From contig NZ_CP033087.1 in the NCBI RefSeq assembly GCF_003691365.1, forward strand, positions 1,316,501-1,380,500: a stretch of 64,000 nt of DNA, written 5' to 3'. A program made the position numbers and the translations under genes. The notes beneath the pieces are model-generated. The model saw nothing but the letters and a program-made list of their open reading frames with translations. It had not been told where the DNA came from and made no database searches. Positions 27,088-36,469 of the stretch are shown here, one piece after another (the first letter of the stretch is position 1; every line of letters begins with the position of its first letter). The DNA is from Commensalibacter melissae. GTDB lineage: Bacteria > Pseudomonadota > Alphaproteobacteria > Acetobacterales > Acetobacteraceae.

Positions 27088-28125
27088 ATGACTTCAGATT
27101 TACCCGTTATTGAATTTGACAATGTATGCAGAAATTTTGGCAATCATGCCGCATTATCCAACCTTACTTTCTCGATTCAAAAAGGAGAAATAGTTGGAAT
27201 TATCGGACACTCTGGAGCAGGAAAAACAACTCTGCTACGATGTTTGGCGGGGCTGGAAAAACCAACAAGCGGTAAGGTCAAGATTGAAGGAAAAGATATA
27301 GCCCATTTGCCTGAAAAGGCTCTTATTCCATTGAGACAGCGAATTGGGCTGGTTTTTCAGCATTTTAATCTACTTAATTCTAAAAATGTTTTAAATAATA
27401 TTGCCCTTCCCTTGAAAATTGCAGGGATTCCTAAAGCCAAGCGAATTGAGAAAGCAAAAGAATTGCTCGAACTGGTTGGCATTCCTGACAAGGCCCTCAA
27501 TTATCCAGCCCAGTTATCGGGGGGGCAAAAACAACGTGTTGGAATAGCAAGAGCCCTGGCAGCCAATCCCGCCCTTTTGTTATGTGATGAGGCAACCTCT
27601 GCCCTTGACCCAGAAACGACACGTTCAATAATTGAACTTTTATTACGAATTAATCAGAAACTAAAACTTACAATTGTTTTGATCACTCATGAAATGAGTG
27701 TTATCCGCCTTTTAGCAGATCGAGTTTTTGTTCTGCAAAAAGGTAAAATCATCGAGGAGGGAGCAGTCGGTAAAGTTTTTGCTCATCCGCAATCGGAAAC
27801 AACCCAACAATTATTGCAAGAGGAACAGCCTTCCCTTCCCCAAAGTATATCGCAAAATATTCATCCCAACCCTGACAGGAATGACCATGCCATTCTACAT
27901 GTCGTCATGATGGGCAAGGTTGTAAGAGATCCCTTAATAGCTAATCTTCAAAAAGATTATCAAATTTCCGCAGTACTGTTGGAAGGAAACATAACCCATA
28001 TACGTGAAACACCAATTGGCACGACATTTCTTGCCGTTCCTGCGGATCAATGGCAACAAACAATAACAGCTCTTACAAGCATGGGTGTTGAGACAGTTGA
28101 AAAGGTTGGTTATGTCCGTCTTTAA
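27088..28125 (+). CDS. metN: Methionine ABC transporter ATP-binding protein MetN
   Basis: A 345-residue ABC ATPase that powers methionine import. Walker A GHSGAGKTTLL (about residues 40-50), the ABC signature LSGGQKQRVGIARA (about 142) and Walker B LLLCDEATSALD (about 163) are intact. Residues about 265-345 form the NIL/ACT-like regulatory domain that, in E. coli, binds methionine and shuts the transporter down (trans-inhibition). It follows metQ by 40 bases and overlaps metI by 14 bases, consistent with one translationally coupled operon. Confidence 0.95.
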   Translation: MTSDLPVIEFDNVCRNFGNHAALSNLTFSIQKGEIVGIIGHSGAGKTTLLRCLAGLEKPTSGKVKIEGKDIAHLPEKALIPLRQRIGLVFQHFNLLNSKNVLNNIALPLKIAGIPKAKRIEKAKELLELVGIPDKALNYPAQLSGGQKQRVGIARALAANPALLLCDEATSALDPETTRSIIELLLRINQKLKLTIVLITHEMSVIRLLADRVFVLQKGKIIEEGAVGKVFAHPQSETTQQLLQEEQPSLPQSISQNIHPNPDRNDHAILHVVMMGKVVRDPLIANLQKDYQISAVLLEGNITHIRETPIGTTFLAVPADQWQQTITALTSMGVETVEKVGYVRL

Positions 28126-28819
28126 TCTTGATCAAATAAATAATTTCATAAGTCAGTACTCTCATATTTCAACATATCAACTTGAGCAGTTATATATTGC
28201 TATTGGCCAGACATTGGAAATGACTCTAGCTTGTGGTTTGCTAACCTTGACAGGTGGATTACCTCTCGCCCTTTTCCTGGTTATCACCGCACCTGACGGT
28301 TTAAGGCCCGCACCGATATGTAATCGATCGATTGGATTCATTATTAATATATTCCGATCCATTCCTTTTATAATATTGCTAGTGGCCCTAATTCCCGTAA
28401 CACGATTTCTTGTTGGAACCGCTATTGGCACGACTGCAGCAATTGTTCCGTTAACTATTGCAACTATTCCCTATTTTACCAGAATAGCGGAAGTTTCCCT
28501 TAAGGAAGTCGACCGTAATCTTATTGAGGCAGTTAAAGCAATGGGAGGAAGCAATTTTACAATTATTAAAGAGGTTCTATTGCCTGAAGCTTTACCGGGA
28601 CTCATTTCCGGTTTTACCGTGACTCTAATCCTGATTATTGGAATATCCGCCATGGCTGGGACCATTGGGGCAGGTGGATTGGGTCATTATGCTATACAAT
28701 ATGGATATCAACAATTCAGATCGGATATTATGGGAATTGTAATCGTTATATTGGTGCTCATGATTTCAGGAATTCAATGGTTGGGAGATTATCTTGCAGG
28801 GAAATATAATCACCGTTAA
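28112..28819 (+). CDS. metI: Methionine ABC transporter permease MetI
   Basis: A 235-residue inner-membrane permease with about five transmembrane segments and the EAA loop EAVKAMGGSNFTIIKEVLL (about residues 140-158) that docks on MetN. The conserved MAGTIGAGGLGHYAIQYGY stretch follows. The ATG at 28112 gives MSVFNLDQ as N-terminus and overlaps the metN 3' end by 14 bases; the TTG at 28085 would give a deeper overlap and an unusual leader. Last gene of the operon; no clear terminator hairpin follows. Confidence 0.94.
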   Translation: MSVFNLDQINNFISQYSHISTYQLEQLYIAIGQTLEMTLACGLLTLTGGLPLALFLVITAPDGLRPAPICNRSIGFIINIFRSIPFIILLVALIPVTRFLVGTAIGTTAAIVPLTIATIPYFTRIAEVSLKEVDRNLIEAVKAMGGSNFTIIKEVLLPEALPGLISGFTVTLILIIGISAMAGTIGAGGLGHYAIQYGYQQFRSDIMGIVIVILVLMISGIQWLGDYLAGKYNHR

Positions 28820-29016
28820 TCCTTAGATAAAATTAAAATTACTGATATTTCTGAAATCATCAAATATGTTTTTATTTCATTTTATGTTATAGATTGAAGA
28901 ATAAACCCATCCATTTCATCACGGGCTTAACTTTTCAAATTTAGTATATTATATCAAGAACGTAAATTATAAATCTATATCAGCTATTTTTTTAGAGCCA
29001 TAAAGGATAAATTATA

Positions 29017-29418
29017 ATGAATTGGTTTAAAACTGGATTGTATACAGTTTTACTTTCTACGACTTTACTATCTGTCAAAACTTATGCACAAGTTACGCCA
29101 ATCAATCAAGAAGAAAGCGGAACTTTACCAGGCTTATCCAAACAATCCGTTCAAATGAAATCCCAGGAAGCTGAAAAAGGGGGAGAACATATTACCGTTC
29201 GAGGACACCGTGAACCACCTCCCGGTTATACCTATGCGCCTTCCATGAACATGCAAAATGGACCAGATCCCGAGCATCAACAAGCTTTGGCTGAATCGAA
29301 AGACAAGGTAAGTGGTGCCAATCTTTCAAAATATGGTACCGCGTATCAGGAAAGTGGCCCAATGGGACAGGGGAAATTAGGGGATTCAACAGGAAATGGA
29401 TGGTTAACCCCCCGATAA
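29017..29418 (+). CDS. Small exported protein of unknown function
   Basis: A 133-residue protein I do not recognise. Residues 1-24 form a good signal peptide ending VKTYAQ, so it is exported. The mature part is short, low in complexity, rich in Gly, Pro, Gln and Ser, and probably disordered, with ITVRGHREPPPGYTY in the middle and GPMGQGKLGDSTGNGWLTP at the C-terminus. A good AAGGA ribosome site lies about 8 bases before the ATG. It converges with gor, only eight bases separating the stops. No enzymatic motif is visible; a surface or periplasmic structural role is possible. Confidence 0.65.
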   Translation: MNWFKTGLYTVLLSTTLLSVKTYAQVTPINQEESGTLPGLSKQSVQMKSQEAEKGGEHITVRGHREPPPGYTYAPSMNMQNGPDPEHQQALAESKDKVSGANLSKYGTAYQESGPMGQGKLGDSTGNGWLTPR

Positions 29419-29426
29419 TCGAACTT

Positions 29427-30824
29427 TTAATTTTGTTTATCTGTAACCCTTGCAACCTGACGAAGGGTTACAATTTCCTCCGCAGAGGTTGGATGAATAC
29501 CGATTGTTTCATCAAAAACTGCCTTGGTTAAACCTGCCGCAACTGCAACTGAAAATCCTTGCAGCATTTCTGGTGCGTCATCTCCGACAATATGAAGTCC
29601 AACAACCTTTTGCGACGATTGATCAACGATCATTTTAATAAAGGTTTTAACCTTACGTTCCGTTAAACTATAGCGCATTGACGTAAAATTGGAGATATAG
29701 ATATCAACTGCTCCTCTTAGTGCAGCCTCTTCTTCAGTTAAACCAATGCTTCCAATTGGTGGATTAAAAAATACAGCCTTTGGAATGTAGTCATAGTTAC
29801 TTTTACGAATTTTATTTCCGAATAAACGATCAGCCAGGGCATGTCCTTGAGCAATGGCTACAGGAGTAAGATTAACAAAATCTATCACATCACCGATCGC
29901 ATAAATATGGGGAATTCGAGTTTCAAAATCTTCATTAACAATGATTTCCCCTTTTTTCCCCTTTTCAATCCCAATTTTTTGAAGATTTAATCCTGACAAA
30001 TTGGGATGCCGACCAGTGGCAAAAAATACACAATCTGTTTGCACCACTTCTCCGTTATCAAGATAAAGATGATATTGCTCACCTTGTTTAATAATCTTTT
30101 TTGGATGGGCTTTGACATGTTGGATAATATCCTTACGCTGTTCAATCGCATCATAGACAGCCTGACGTATATCCTGATCAAATCCTCTGAGGGGAACAGG
30201 TTGACGATAGACCAAATCCACATATGAACCCAGTCCAGCAAATATGCCGGCAAACTCAAGTGCAATATATCCAGATCCAATGATGGCAATATTTTCCGGA
30301 CGTTTTGACAAATAAAAAGCTTCATCTGAAGTAATGGCGTATTCATTTCCTTCAATATCAAGTTTCGTGGGTGATGAGCCTGTTGCAATAACAATATGCT
30401 TGCCTGTAATAAATTTATCTTCTGCTTTTTCATCAGATAATACAGAAGATGAAATTTTAAGAGTATGATCATCTTTGAAAGAGGCATGACCTGTAAATAG
30501 ATTCACTCCCGCCCTTTCCAACATGGAAATATAAATATTATTTAACCGTTTTATTTCCTTGTTTTTTGCCTCAATAAATTCAGGCCAATGATGGTGTCCG
30601 GGAACCGTATCCCATCCATATCCATGACTATCTTTGACCTGGTTGTTGAAATTGCTTGCATAAACCATAAGCTTTTTTGGTACACAGCCAATATTTACGC
30701 AGGTACCACCCCAATATTGTTTCTCAACAACCGCAACACGGGCACCATGGGAAGCTGCAATACGGGCACAGCGAACACCGCCTGAACCTGCTCCTATAAC
30801 AATAAGGTCAAAGTCGTATTTCAT
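29427..30824 (-). CDS. gor: Glutathione-disulfide reductase
   Basis: A 465-residue flavoprotein disulfide reductase that regenerates glutathione with NADPH. The N-terminal FAD site VIGAGSGGVRCARIAA, the redox pair in GGTCVNIGCVPKKLM (about residues 38-52), the NAD(P)H fold IIGSGYIALEFAG, and the C-terminal active-site His in GIHPTSAEEIVTLR (about 447) are intact. The CVNIGC redox loop and the KKLMVYAS extension favour glutathione reductase over dihydrolipoamide dehydrogenase or mercuric reductase. It follows fpr by three bases, so both are made together, which links NADPH-driven flavodoxin and thiol pools. Confidence 0.93.
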   Translation of the reverse strand: MKYDFDLIVIGAGSGGVRCARIAASHGARVAVVEKQYWGGTCVNIGCVPKKLMVYASNFNNQVKDSHGYGWDTVPGHHHWPEFIEAKNKEIKRLNNIYISMLERAGVNLFTGHASFKDDHTLKISSSVLSDEKAEDKFITGKHIVIATGSSPTKLDIEGNEYAITSDEAFYLSKRPENIAIIGSGYIALEFAGIFAGLGSYVDLVYRQPVPLRGFDQDIRQAVYDAIEQRKDIIQHVKAHPKKIIKQGEQYHLYLDNGEVVQTDCVFFATGRHPNLSGLNLQKIGIEKGKKGEIIVNEDFETRIPHIYAIGDVIDFVNLTPVAIAQGHALADRLFGNKIRKSNYDYIPKAVFFNPPIGSIGLTEEEAALRGAVDIYISNFTSMRYSLTERKVKTFIKMIVDQSSQKVVGLHIVGDDAPEMLQGFSVAVAAGLTKAVFDETIGIHPTSAEEIVTLRQVARVTDKQN

Positions 30825-30827
30825 GAA

Positions 30828-31658
30828 TTATTGCTCCGCAAATGCTTTTTCAATTACAAAGGAACCAGGTGATGAACCGTTGCCTTCTACAAAACCTCTT
30901 TTTTCAAGAATTGACTTGGTTTCCGCCAACATTTCTGGAGAACCGCAAATCATAGCACGATCATGTTCGGGATCCATAACAGGTAAATTAATATCAGAAA
31001 ACAGTTTCTCATTTTCAATCAGGGTCGTGATACGATCTCTTACAGGAAATTCCTCACGAGTAACTGTAGGATAATAAACCATTTTTTCTTTCACATATTC
31101 TCCCAGAAATTCATTATTTGGCAAATCATTTAAAATATAATTATGATAAGCCAGTTCCCCTTTGATGCGTACAGTATGGGTCAGGACCACTTTTTCAAAA
31201 TTCTCGTATACCTCTGGATCACGAATAAGGCTCATGAAAGGTGCCAATCCGGTTCCCGTTGAAAAGAAATATAAGTTTCGACCGGGTTTCAAATTAGGAA
31301 GCACCAAGGTTCCCGTTGGTTTACGTCCAATAAGAACCGTATCACCGACCTTCATATGACATAAACGTGAAGTCAAGGGACCATCAGGAACCTTGATTGA
31401 CAGAAATTCAAGATGTTCTTCATAATTAGCGCTTGCAACACTATAAGCTCGCAATAAAGGTTTGCCATTAACCTCGATTCCGATCATGCAAAATTGACCA
31501 TTATCAAATCTTAAACTTGAGGTGCGCGTACAAGTGAAAGAAAAAAGACGGTCCGTCCAATGATGAACAGATAAAACCTTTTCAGCATTTAAGTGACTAT
31601 ATTCTTTAGAGGGCGGGGAAAGACGAAAAGAATCATCAATCATCACTGATTCTGTCAT
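30828..31658 (-). CDS. fpr: Ferredoxin/flavodoxin-NADP+ reductase
   Basis: A 276-residue FpR-type reductase that exchanges electrons between NADPH and ferredoxin or flavodoxin. The FAD-binding RAYSVASANYEEHLEF (about residues 69-84, R-x-Y-S pattern), the NADP strand FFSTGTGLAPFMSLIRD (about 129-145) and the short C-terminal tail ending FVIEKAFAEQ match subclass IA bacterial enzymes found in alphaproteobacteria. It is first in a two-gene unit with gor and divergent from the SUV3-like helicase gene across about 305 AT-rich bases. In related bacteria the gene responds to oxidative stress; no operator is identifiable here. Confidence 0.92.
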   Translation of the reverse strand: MTESVMIDDSFRLSPPSKEYSHLNAEKVLSVHHWTDRLFSFTCTRTSSLRFDNGQFCMIGIEVNGKPLLRAYSVASANYEEHLEFLSIKVPDGPLTSRLCHMKVGDTVLIGRKPTGTLVLPNLKPGRNLYFFSTGTGLAPFMSLIRDPEVYENFEKVVLTHTVRIKGELAYHNYILNDLPNNEFLGEYVKEKMVYYPTVTREEFPVRDRITTLIENEKLFSDINLPVMDPEHDRAMICGSPEMLAETKSILEKRGFVEGNGSSPGSFVIEKAFAEQ

Positions 31659-31963
31659 TATTTACTAATCTCCTGCAATATTGGTCAATTTATATGAAAT
31701 TTATCTTATATATTGAAACCCAATTCGTCATTTTTAAAAAATTACCGTGTTTAAAATTATCTCTAATAAGAAAATACTGATAAAATTTTTTGATTCAATC
31801 TTATTTAATCAATTTTTTCAAATTATACATAAATATAAGGCATTAAAATAAAAAAACTTATATTATAAGTACAATATATTGCGAAAAACCTATATCATCT
31901 TTTATCTTGTATTCTAGATATGTAATAAATAATAAAATTCAATTTTTTAATCTGTTAAATCAT
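31659..31963. other. Divergent intergenic region fpr / SUV3-like helicase
   Basis: About 305 very AT-rich bases that must hold promoters for both divergent genes. The only clear structure is a perfect odd palindrome ACTTATA-T-TATAAGT at 31856-31870, a candidate operator about 95 bases before the helicase start. No convincing -35/-10 pair, riboswitch or small gene was seen. Confidence 0.4.
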
Positions 31964-34282
31964 ATGAACTCATCCCCTGCTGAACTTGCCCTTTACAAAG
32001 TCTTACAAGAAACCCGGCTAGATATTACGCCTCAAGAAGAAAATCGTCTAAAAAAACTCATTGAACGCCAACTTGAAACTGACTCTGATACGATTGCACC
32101 AGCAAATTTTATAAAACTTCTCTGTACTATTCGTAGAAAGGGATGGACCAAAAAATTAACCCAGCTTGTCCAAAAAAAAAAATATGTTTGGGTTCAACCT
32201 GAAGATATTGCATGGGCGGTTTCGTTTATTCACACACCTGAACCCAATGAAACTAATTTTGAAAATGTATTGCGGCTTGCCCTAGGAAACCGTTTGAAAC
32301 AATCAAGCGGCAATGCCCATGAGGCAATTCAGAATTTACAGCTTGAAACCAATAATGTCTCAGCTAGAACATTCGATAATGAACAATTGACAATTATGGC
32401 AGATACCGTTGCCATGGCTTTTGATATACAGGATAAAGATAGTTTTATTGATCAGATTTTGACAGATTATAAGATCAATAAAGAAAAAGATGAACAGTTA
32501 CTACAAACAGCCAAGGCCCGTAAGAAACAGGAGATAAAACGACAAAGGGAATGGGAAAATAGCCTTGTAAGCTTCAAGGATATACCCGCAATATTGCATT
32601 GCTCGTCCAGGGATGCCCTAAAATGGATTGGGCAGAACAGAATTCCAATTGCCCAGAAAATAAAGAAACACGGAAAAGATATTTGGAAATTTGATCCTGT
32701 TGAATTGAGAAAATTACGCAATCAAATTTCAAGTTGGATCGAAGAAGTCCCTAAGGGAAAAAAGGGTAAATATATAAACCTTGGTGACCTCAATATCAAA
32801 AACAAGGTATTGGCCAATGTAGCGGCAATGGATCGATATGCAGGGCATTTTATAACAGCCCGCTCCCTGAAAAGACATATCACCATTGTGACTGGACCAA
32901 CCAACAGTGGAAAATCTTATACTGCCTTGGAAACAATGGCTAAAAGTGAGAGTGGAATTGCCCTTGCACCACTACGTTTATTGGCGCATGAATTCAAGGA
33001 AGCCCTGGCGGAACGTGATATTGAGGCATCCTTGAAAACGGGTGAGGAGCGCAATATTATCCCCGGAAGCCGTTTTCTGGCAGCTACTGTAGAAATGTGC
33101 CCGATGGACAATCCTGTTGATGTGGCGTTGATTGATGAGGCGCAAATGCTGACAGATCCTGATCGTGGCGCAGCATGGACGGCTGCAATTATGGGCGTTC
33201 CGGCACGCCATGTTTTTGTTCTGGGTTCACCAGAATGTATCCCTATTGTCAAACGCATTGCCAATTTATGTGATGATCCCTGTGACGAGATTATTCTACA
33301 AAGAAAAAGTCCCCTTATCACTGCCAGTTCGCCAATCAGGTTATCAAAATTGAGAACGGGTGATGCACTTATCGCCTTTTCAAGAAGAGAGGTTTTGGAT
33401 CTACGTTCTCTTCTAATGCAAAAAGGTCACCGCGTTGCTGTAATATATGGGGCCTTGAGTCCGGAAGTCAGGCGGGCGGAAGCAAAACGCTTCAATAATG
33501 GCGAGGCAGATATTTTAATCGCAACAGACGCTATCGGTATGGGATTAAATTTAGCCATCAAACGTGTTATATTCAGCACGATCTTTAAATTCGATGGTCA
33601 AAACAGGCGCCCCCTCACATCCCAGGAAATCAAGCAAATAGGCGGACGTGCAGGTCGATATGGCAAGCATGAAAACGGAATTGTAGGTATTATGGCTGGT
33701 GCGGGCGATCCTGCCTTCATCCATCGTAATCTGGAGGCCCCTCCAATCCAGGAAAATGATTTGCGGCCCCTGGTGCAACCTGACAGTGATATTGTTCAAG
33801 CAATTGCCAATGAAATCAATTCAACGAGTTTATTCGGTGTATTGACACGCTTGAAACGGGCTGTTTTACGTCCTGATGATCCCAATTATAGATTGGCAAA
33901 AATGGAGGAAACATTCGCGATTGCATCCTCACTGGAGGGAGTCGATGGTCTTTCCCTTAAAGATCGCTGGACATATTCAACATGTCCGGTCGATGACCGT
34001 GACAATGGCATTCATCGGCTTACCCATTGGGCAGCGGATCATGCTGCCGGCAAAACCATATCCGCCCCTGGATCTGGAAAACTACCGAATCCAGTCCAGG
34101 CATCCCGACGCGAACTTGAACGCGCTGAAAAAATGCATAAACGCCTGGTAAGTTGGCGCTGGCTATCCTTGCGTTTTCCCGATTTTTACCCAGATCTGGA
34201 AAATGCCGAGAAAAATACGAAGAAATTAAATGAATGGATTGAATCAGTTCTTCGCCAAAAACGCAGGAAAATTGAATTGTAA
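31964..34282 (+). CDS. SUV3-like RNA/DNA helicase (superfamily 2)
   Basis: A 772-residue SF2 helicase of the mitochondrial SUV3 type, widespread in alphaproteobacteria. The N-terminal 300 residues are a helical and charged extension that includes a small DNA-binding-like segment (FKDIPAILHCSSRDALKWIG, about 204-223). The helicase core has Walker A GPTNSGKSYTA (about 311), the motif II IDEAQ, and motifs V-VI ATDAIGMGLNLAI and QIGGRAGRYG. Mitochondrial SUV3 works with a 3'-5' exoribonuclease in RNA decay; a similar role is inference. The ATG at 31964 is used; a TTG 57 bases upstream in frame is less likely. It is transcribed alone. Confidence 0.87.
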   Translation: MNSSPAELALYKVLQETRLDITPQEENRLKKLIERQLETDSDTIAPANFIKLLCTIRRKGWTKKLTQLVQKKKYVWVQPEDIAWAVSFIHTPEPNETNFENVLRLALGNRLKQSSGNAHEAIQNLQLETNNVSARTFDNEQLTIMADTVAMAFDIQDKDSFIDQILTDYKINKEKDEQLLQTAKARKKQEIKRQREWENSLVSFKDIPAILHCSSRDALKWIGQNRIPIAQKIKKHGKDIWKFDPVELRKLRNQISSWIEEVPKGKKGKYINLGDLNIKNKVLANVAAMDRYAGHFITARSLKRHITIVTGPTNSGKSYTALETMAKSESGIALAPLRLLAHEFKEALAERDIEASLKTGEERNIIPGSRFLAATVEMCPMDNPVDVALIDEAQMLTDPDRGAAWTAAIMGVPARHVFVLGSPECIPIVKRIANLCDDPCDEIILQRKSPLITASSPIRLSKLRTGDALIAFSRREVLDLRSLLMQKGHRVAVIYGALSPEVRRAEAKRFNNGEADILIATDAIGMGLNLAIKRVIFSTIFKFDGQNRRPLTSQEIKQIGGRAGRYGKHENGIVGIMAGAGDPAFIHRNLEAPPIQENDLRPLVQPDSDIVQAIANEINSTSLFGVLTRLKRAVLRPDDPNYRLAKMEETFAIASSLEGVDGLSLKDRWTYSTCPVDDRDNGIHRLTHWAADHAAGKTISAPGSGKLPNPVQASRRELERAEKMHKRLVSWRWLSLRFPDFYPDLENAEKNTKKLNEWIESVLRQKRRKIEL

Positions 34283-34310
34283 ATTGTTGATTTTTACAAA
34301 TTCTTTAATG

Positions 34311-34352
34311 AAACAAGATGATACAATAAATTATTACTATTTCATCCTGTTT
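34311..34352. terminator. Hairpin between convergent helicase and ubiH genes
   Basis: AAACAAGATGA (34311-34321) pairs with TCATCCTGTTT (34342-34352) in 11 bp; the single odd pair is a G-U wobble when read from the minus strand and a mismatch from the plus strand, so it fits ubiH mRNA better. No long U tract follows. Confidence 0.4.
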
Positions 34353-34370
34353 ATTTTAAAAGTGAATTAA

Positions 34371-35612
34371 TCAAAATCTTTTCGATAAAATCGATTTTGG
34401 AGAAGGCAATGTCGTGGTTTTATCAATTAGGGTATCCACGACTTTATTCCTAACAGGCTTTAGTAAATTGGCCGTTTTAATACCTAACCTCCTTAATTTC
34501 CACAATCCTTTTTCTTCACGTGTATAAAGCGTTGCAATAGTGTTTGTCAGGGTAAACATCGGCATGGTTTTGATTCTTAACCGTTTTTCGAAATGACGCA
34601 ATTGTTTCGATGTGCCGATTTCCTCTCCCCTTTTTAAACCTGCCAAAACTTCATCTGCTAGGATTTCCTGGGCAATCAGGGCAAAATTGTAACCATGGGC
34701 TGTGATAGGATGCATTCCAATAGCCGTATCGCCGACCAAGGCAGCATGTCTTGTTTCAAACCGGTTGGCAAATACAGTTTTCAAAGGATAAACATGCCGG
34801 GTGGAAACAAGCTCCATTTTTCCAAGCCGTCCATGTATGCGTTTCATTATTTCCAGATTGAATTGTTCGGCTTCCAACGATCTGACCCGATTCATTTCAT
34901 CAGGAGGAAGAGACAATACAACAGAAGTGACATTATTATTCAATGGCAGTAAGGCAACAGTCTGTCCTTTGTCAAACCATTGCAAGGCAACTTGATGATG
35001 AGGCAACTCATGCTTCATACGACATACCATCATATGACGATGAAAATCATGCAGCAAATATCCAATTTCAAGACTGTCCCTTATTTTGGAGAAACGTCCG
35101 TCACTTACAACAGCCAGTTTTGTAGAAAAAACTGCATCGTCCTGATCTGCATTGGAATATTCAACCCGGGCATAATCAACAAAGCAATTTAATTTATTAC
35201 AGCGTGTATTGGATAAAACAGTAATTCCTTCACGAGATTGAACCTCTTCAAATGTTGCCTTTCGGATCAGATGATTTGGGACAAGATAGCCAAGAGCCTC
35301 TTCGCCCTTTCCCTGCGTGTCAAAAATCAAAGGATTGTTTTCTTCCCCATTCTCAACCCTGGCCTCCCTGAGCGAAGAAATTTCATCTTGAGGAATACGG
35401 TCCCATATCCCCATTGATTTCATCAATGAAACGGAATGATGGGTCAAAGCTATTTCACGACCATCAAAAGAAGGTTCTTGCAAAGCTGTCATTGGGGCTG
35501 GATCAATAACAGTGACTTTCAGTCCAATCCCCTCCAGGGACAATGCCGCACTTAATCCTGCAGGACCCCCGCCAATCACAACAACATCCATCATATCTTT
35601 AATCTTTAACAT
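34371..35612 (-). CDS. FAD-dependent ubiquinone-biosynthesis monooxygenase (UbiH/COQ6 family)
   Basis: A 413-residue class A flavin monooxygenase that hydroxylates the ring of ubiquinone precursors. Seen: the dinucleotide fold VVIGGGPAGLSAAL near the N-terminus, the short DG motif VVSDGRFSKIRD (about residues 188-199), and the second FAD motif LVGDTAIGMHPITAHGYNFAL-like segment (about 290-310), which carries the family G-D and P residues. AAAGAG lies about 8 bases before the ATG. A nitroreductase gene precedes it by 20 bases. Whether it is UbiH, UbiI or UbiF in position specificity cannot be decided, since alphaproteobacterial members (including UbiL/UbiM) vary. Confidence 0.85.
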   Translation of the reverse strand: MLKIKDMMDVVVIGGGPAGLSAALSLEGIGLKVTVIDPAPMTALQEPSFDGREIALTHHSVSLMKSMGIWDRIPQDEISSLREARVENGEENNPLIFDTQGKGEEALGYLVPNHLIRKATFEEVQSREGITVLSNTRCNKLNCFVDYARVEYSNADQDDAVFSTKLAVVSDGRFSKIRDSLEIGYLLHDFHRHMMVCRMKHELPHHQVALQWFDKGQTVALLPLNNNVTSVVLSLPPDEMNRVRSLEAEQFNLEIMKRIHGRLGKMELVSTRHVYPLKTVFANRFETRHAALVGDTAIGMHPITAHGYNFALIAQEILADEVLAGLKRGEEIGTSKQLRHFEKRLRIKTMPMFTLTNTIATLYTREEKGLWKLRRLGIKTANLLKPVRNKVVDTLIDKTTTLPSPKSILSKRF

Positions 35613-35632
35613 CGTTTCATCTCTTTAACTAT

Positions 35633-36235
35633 TTATGAATCAATTTTGAAATTTACTGCACTTCCCTGCCAGTTAGCGACATAATCATCCACTGAAACCC
35701 TTGGAGGTGCCTCAGATCCTTCCACAGGTGTTCCGATAAACATAAATCCGATCATTCTATACGGTTTTTTCAGTCCCAATAATTCCGTAATTTCAGGAAC
35801 ATCAATGGGGCCTGTAATCCATTTTGCACCAAATCCCAGAACATGGACAGCATTCAATATATTCATGGTTGCTGCTGATGCTGCCATCAACTGTTCATCA
35901 AGTGAGATAGACGTCTTGTCATCATGAAATTGACGAAATCCAAGTGCCAAGATCAAAGGGGCATTCGAAAAATTTTGCACTATTTTGGTTATATAAGCGG
36001 GGGGATAACAAGAATCCGGTTTTGTAAGGATCTTTTCCAATGATCTTACCCATTTTTCTCGATACTCTTTACCAATAATCACAAAACGCCAGGGACGTAA
36101 GCGCCCATGATCAGGAGCCCGCATCGCTGTTGATAAAATTTGATGCAATTCATCGTCATTTGGCGCAGGTTGAGTTAATGAACCACATGAAAAACGAGAA
36201 AGCAGAAAATCAATATTTGACATAAAATTATCCAT
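35633..36235 (-). CDS. Nitroreductase family protein (YdjA-like)
   Basis: A 200-residue FMN-dependent NAD(P)H oxidoreductase of the nitroreductase fold. The MRAPDHGRLRPWRFVII segment (about residues 36-52) is the FMN phosphate/cap loop diagnostic for the YdjA group, and VHVLGFGAKWITGP (about 130-143) is the conserved FMN strand. Physiological substrate is unknown; family members act on nitro-compounds, quinones or flavin-linked substrates. The ATG at 36235 is taken, though one four codons later is possible. It probably forms a transcription unit with the downstream monooxygenase gene. Confidence 0.85.
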   Translation of the reverse strand: MDNFMSNIDFLLSRFSCGSLTQPAPNDDELHQILSTAMRAPDHGRLRPWRFVIIGKEYREKWVRSLEKILTKPDSCYPPAYITKIVQNFSNAPLILALGFRQFHDDKTSISLDEQLMAASAATMNILNAVHVLGFGAKWITGPIDVPEITELLGLKKPYRMIGFMFIGTPVEGSEAPPRVSVDDYVANWQGSAVNFKIDS

Positions 36236-36469
36236 TACAATAAAGTTATTTATAATTTTACCATTTATAATGTAAGTTTCATATCAAATCTAAACTTACT
36301 GTAATTTCCTCGAGACAAAAATACGTAAAAAGTATTATGAATTTAAGTTTTATTCATAAGAAATTCATGATTTCATAATTTCATTTCTTACTCTTTAATC
36401 TTGGCATTCCGGCAAAAGCAAGTTATTAATTGAATGTCAAATAAAATTTATATTTTAAAGTTATCTTTT

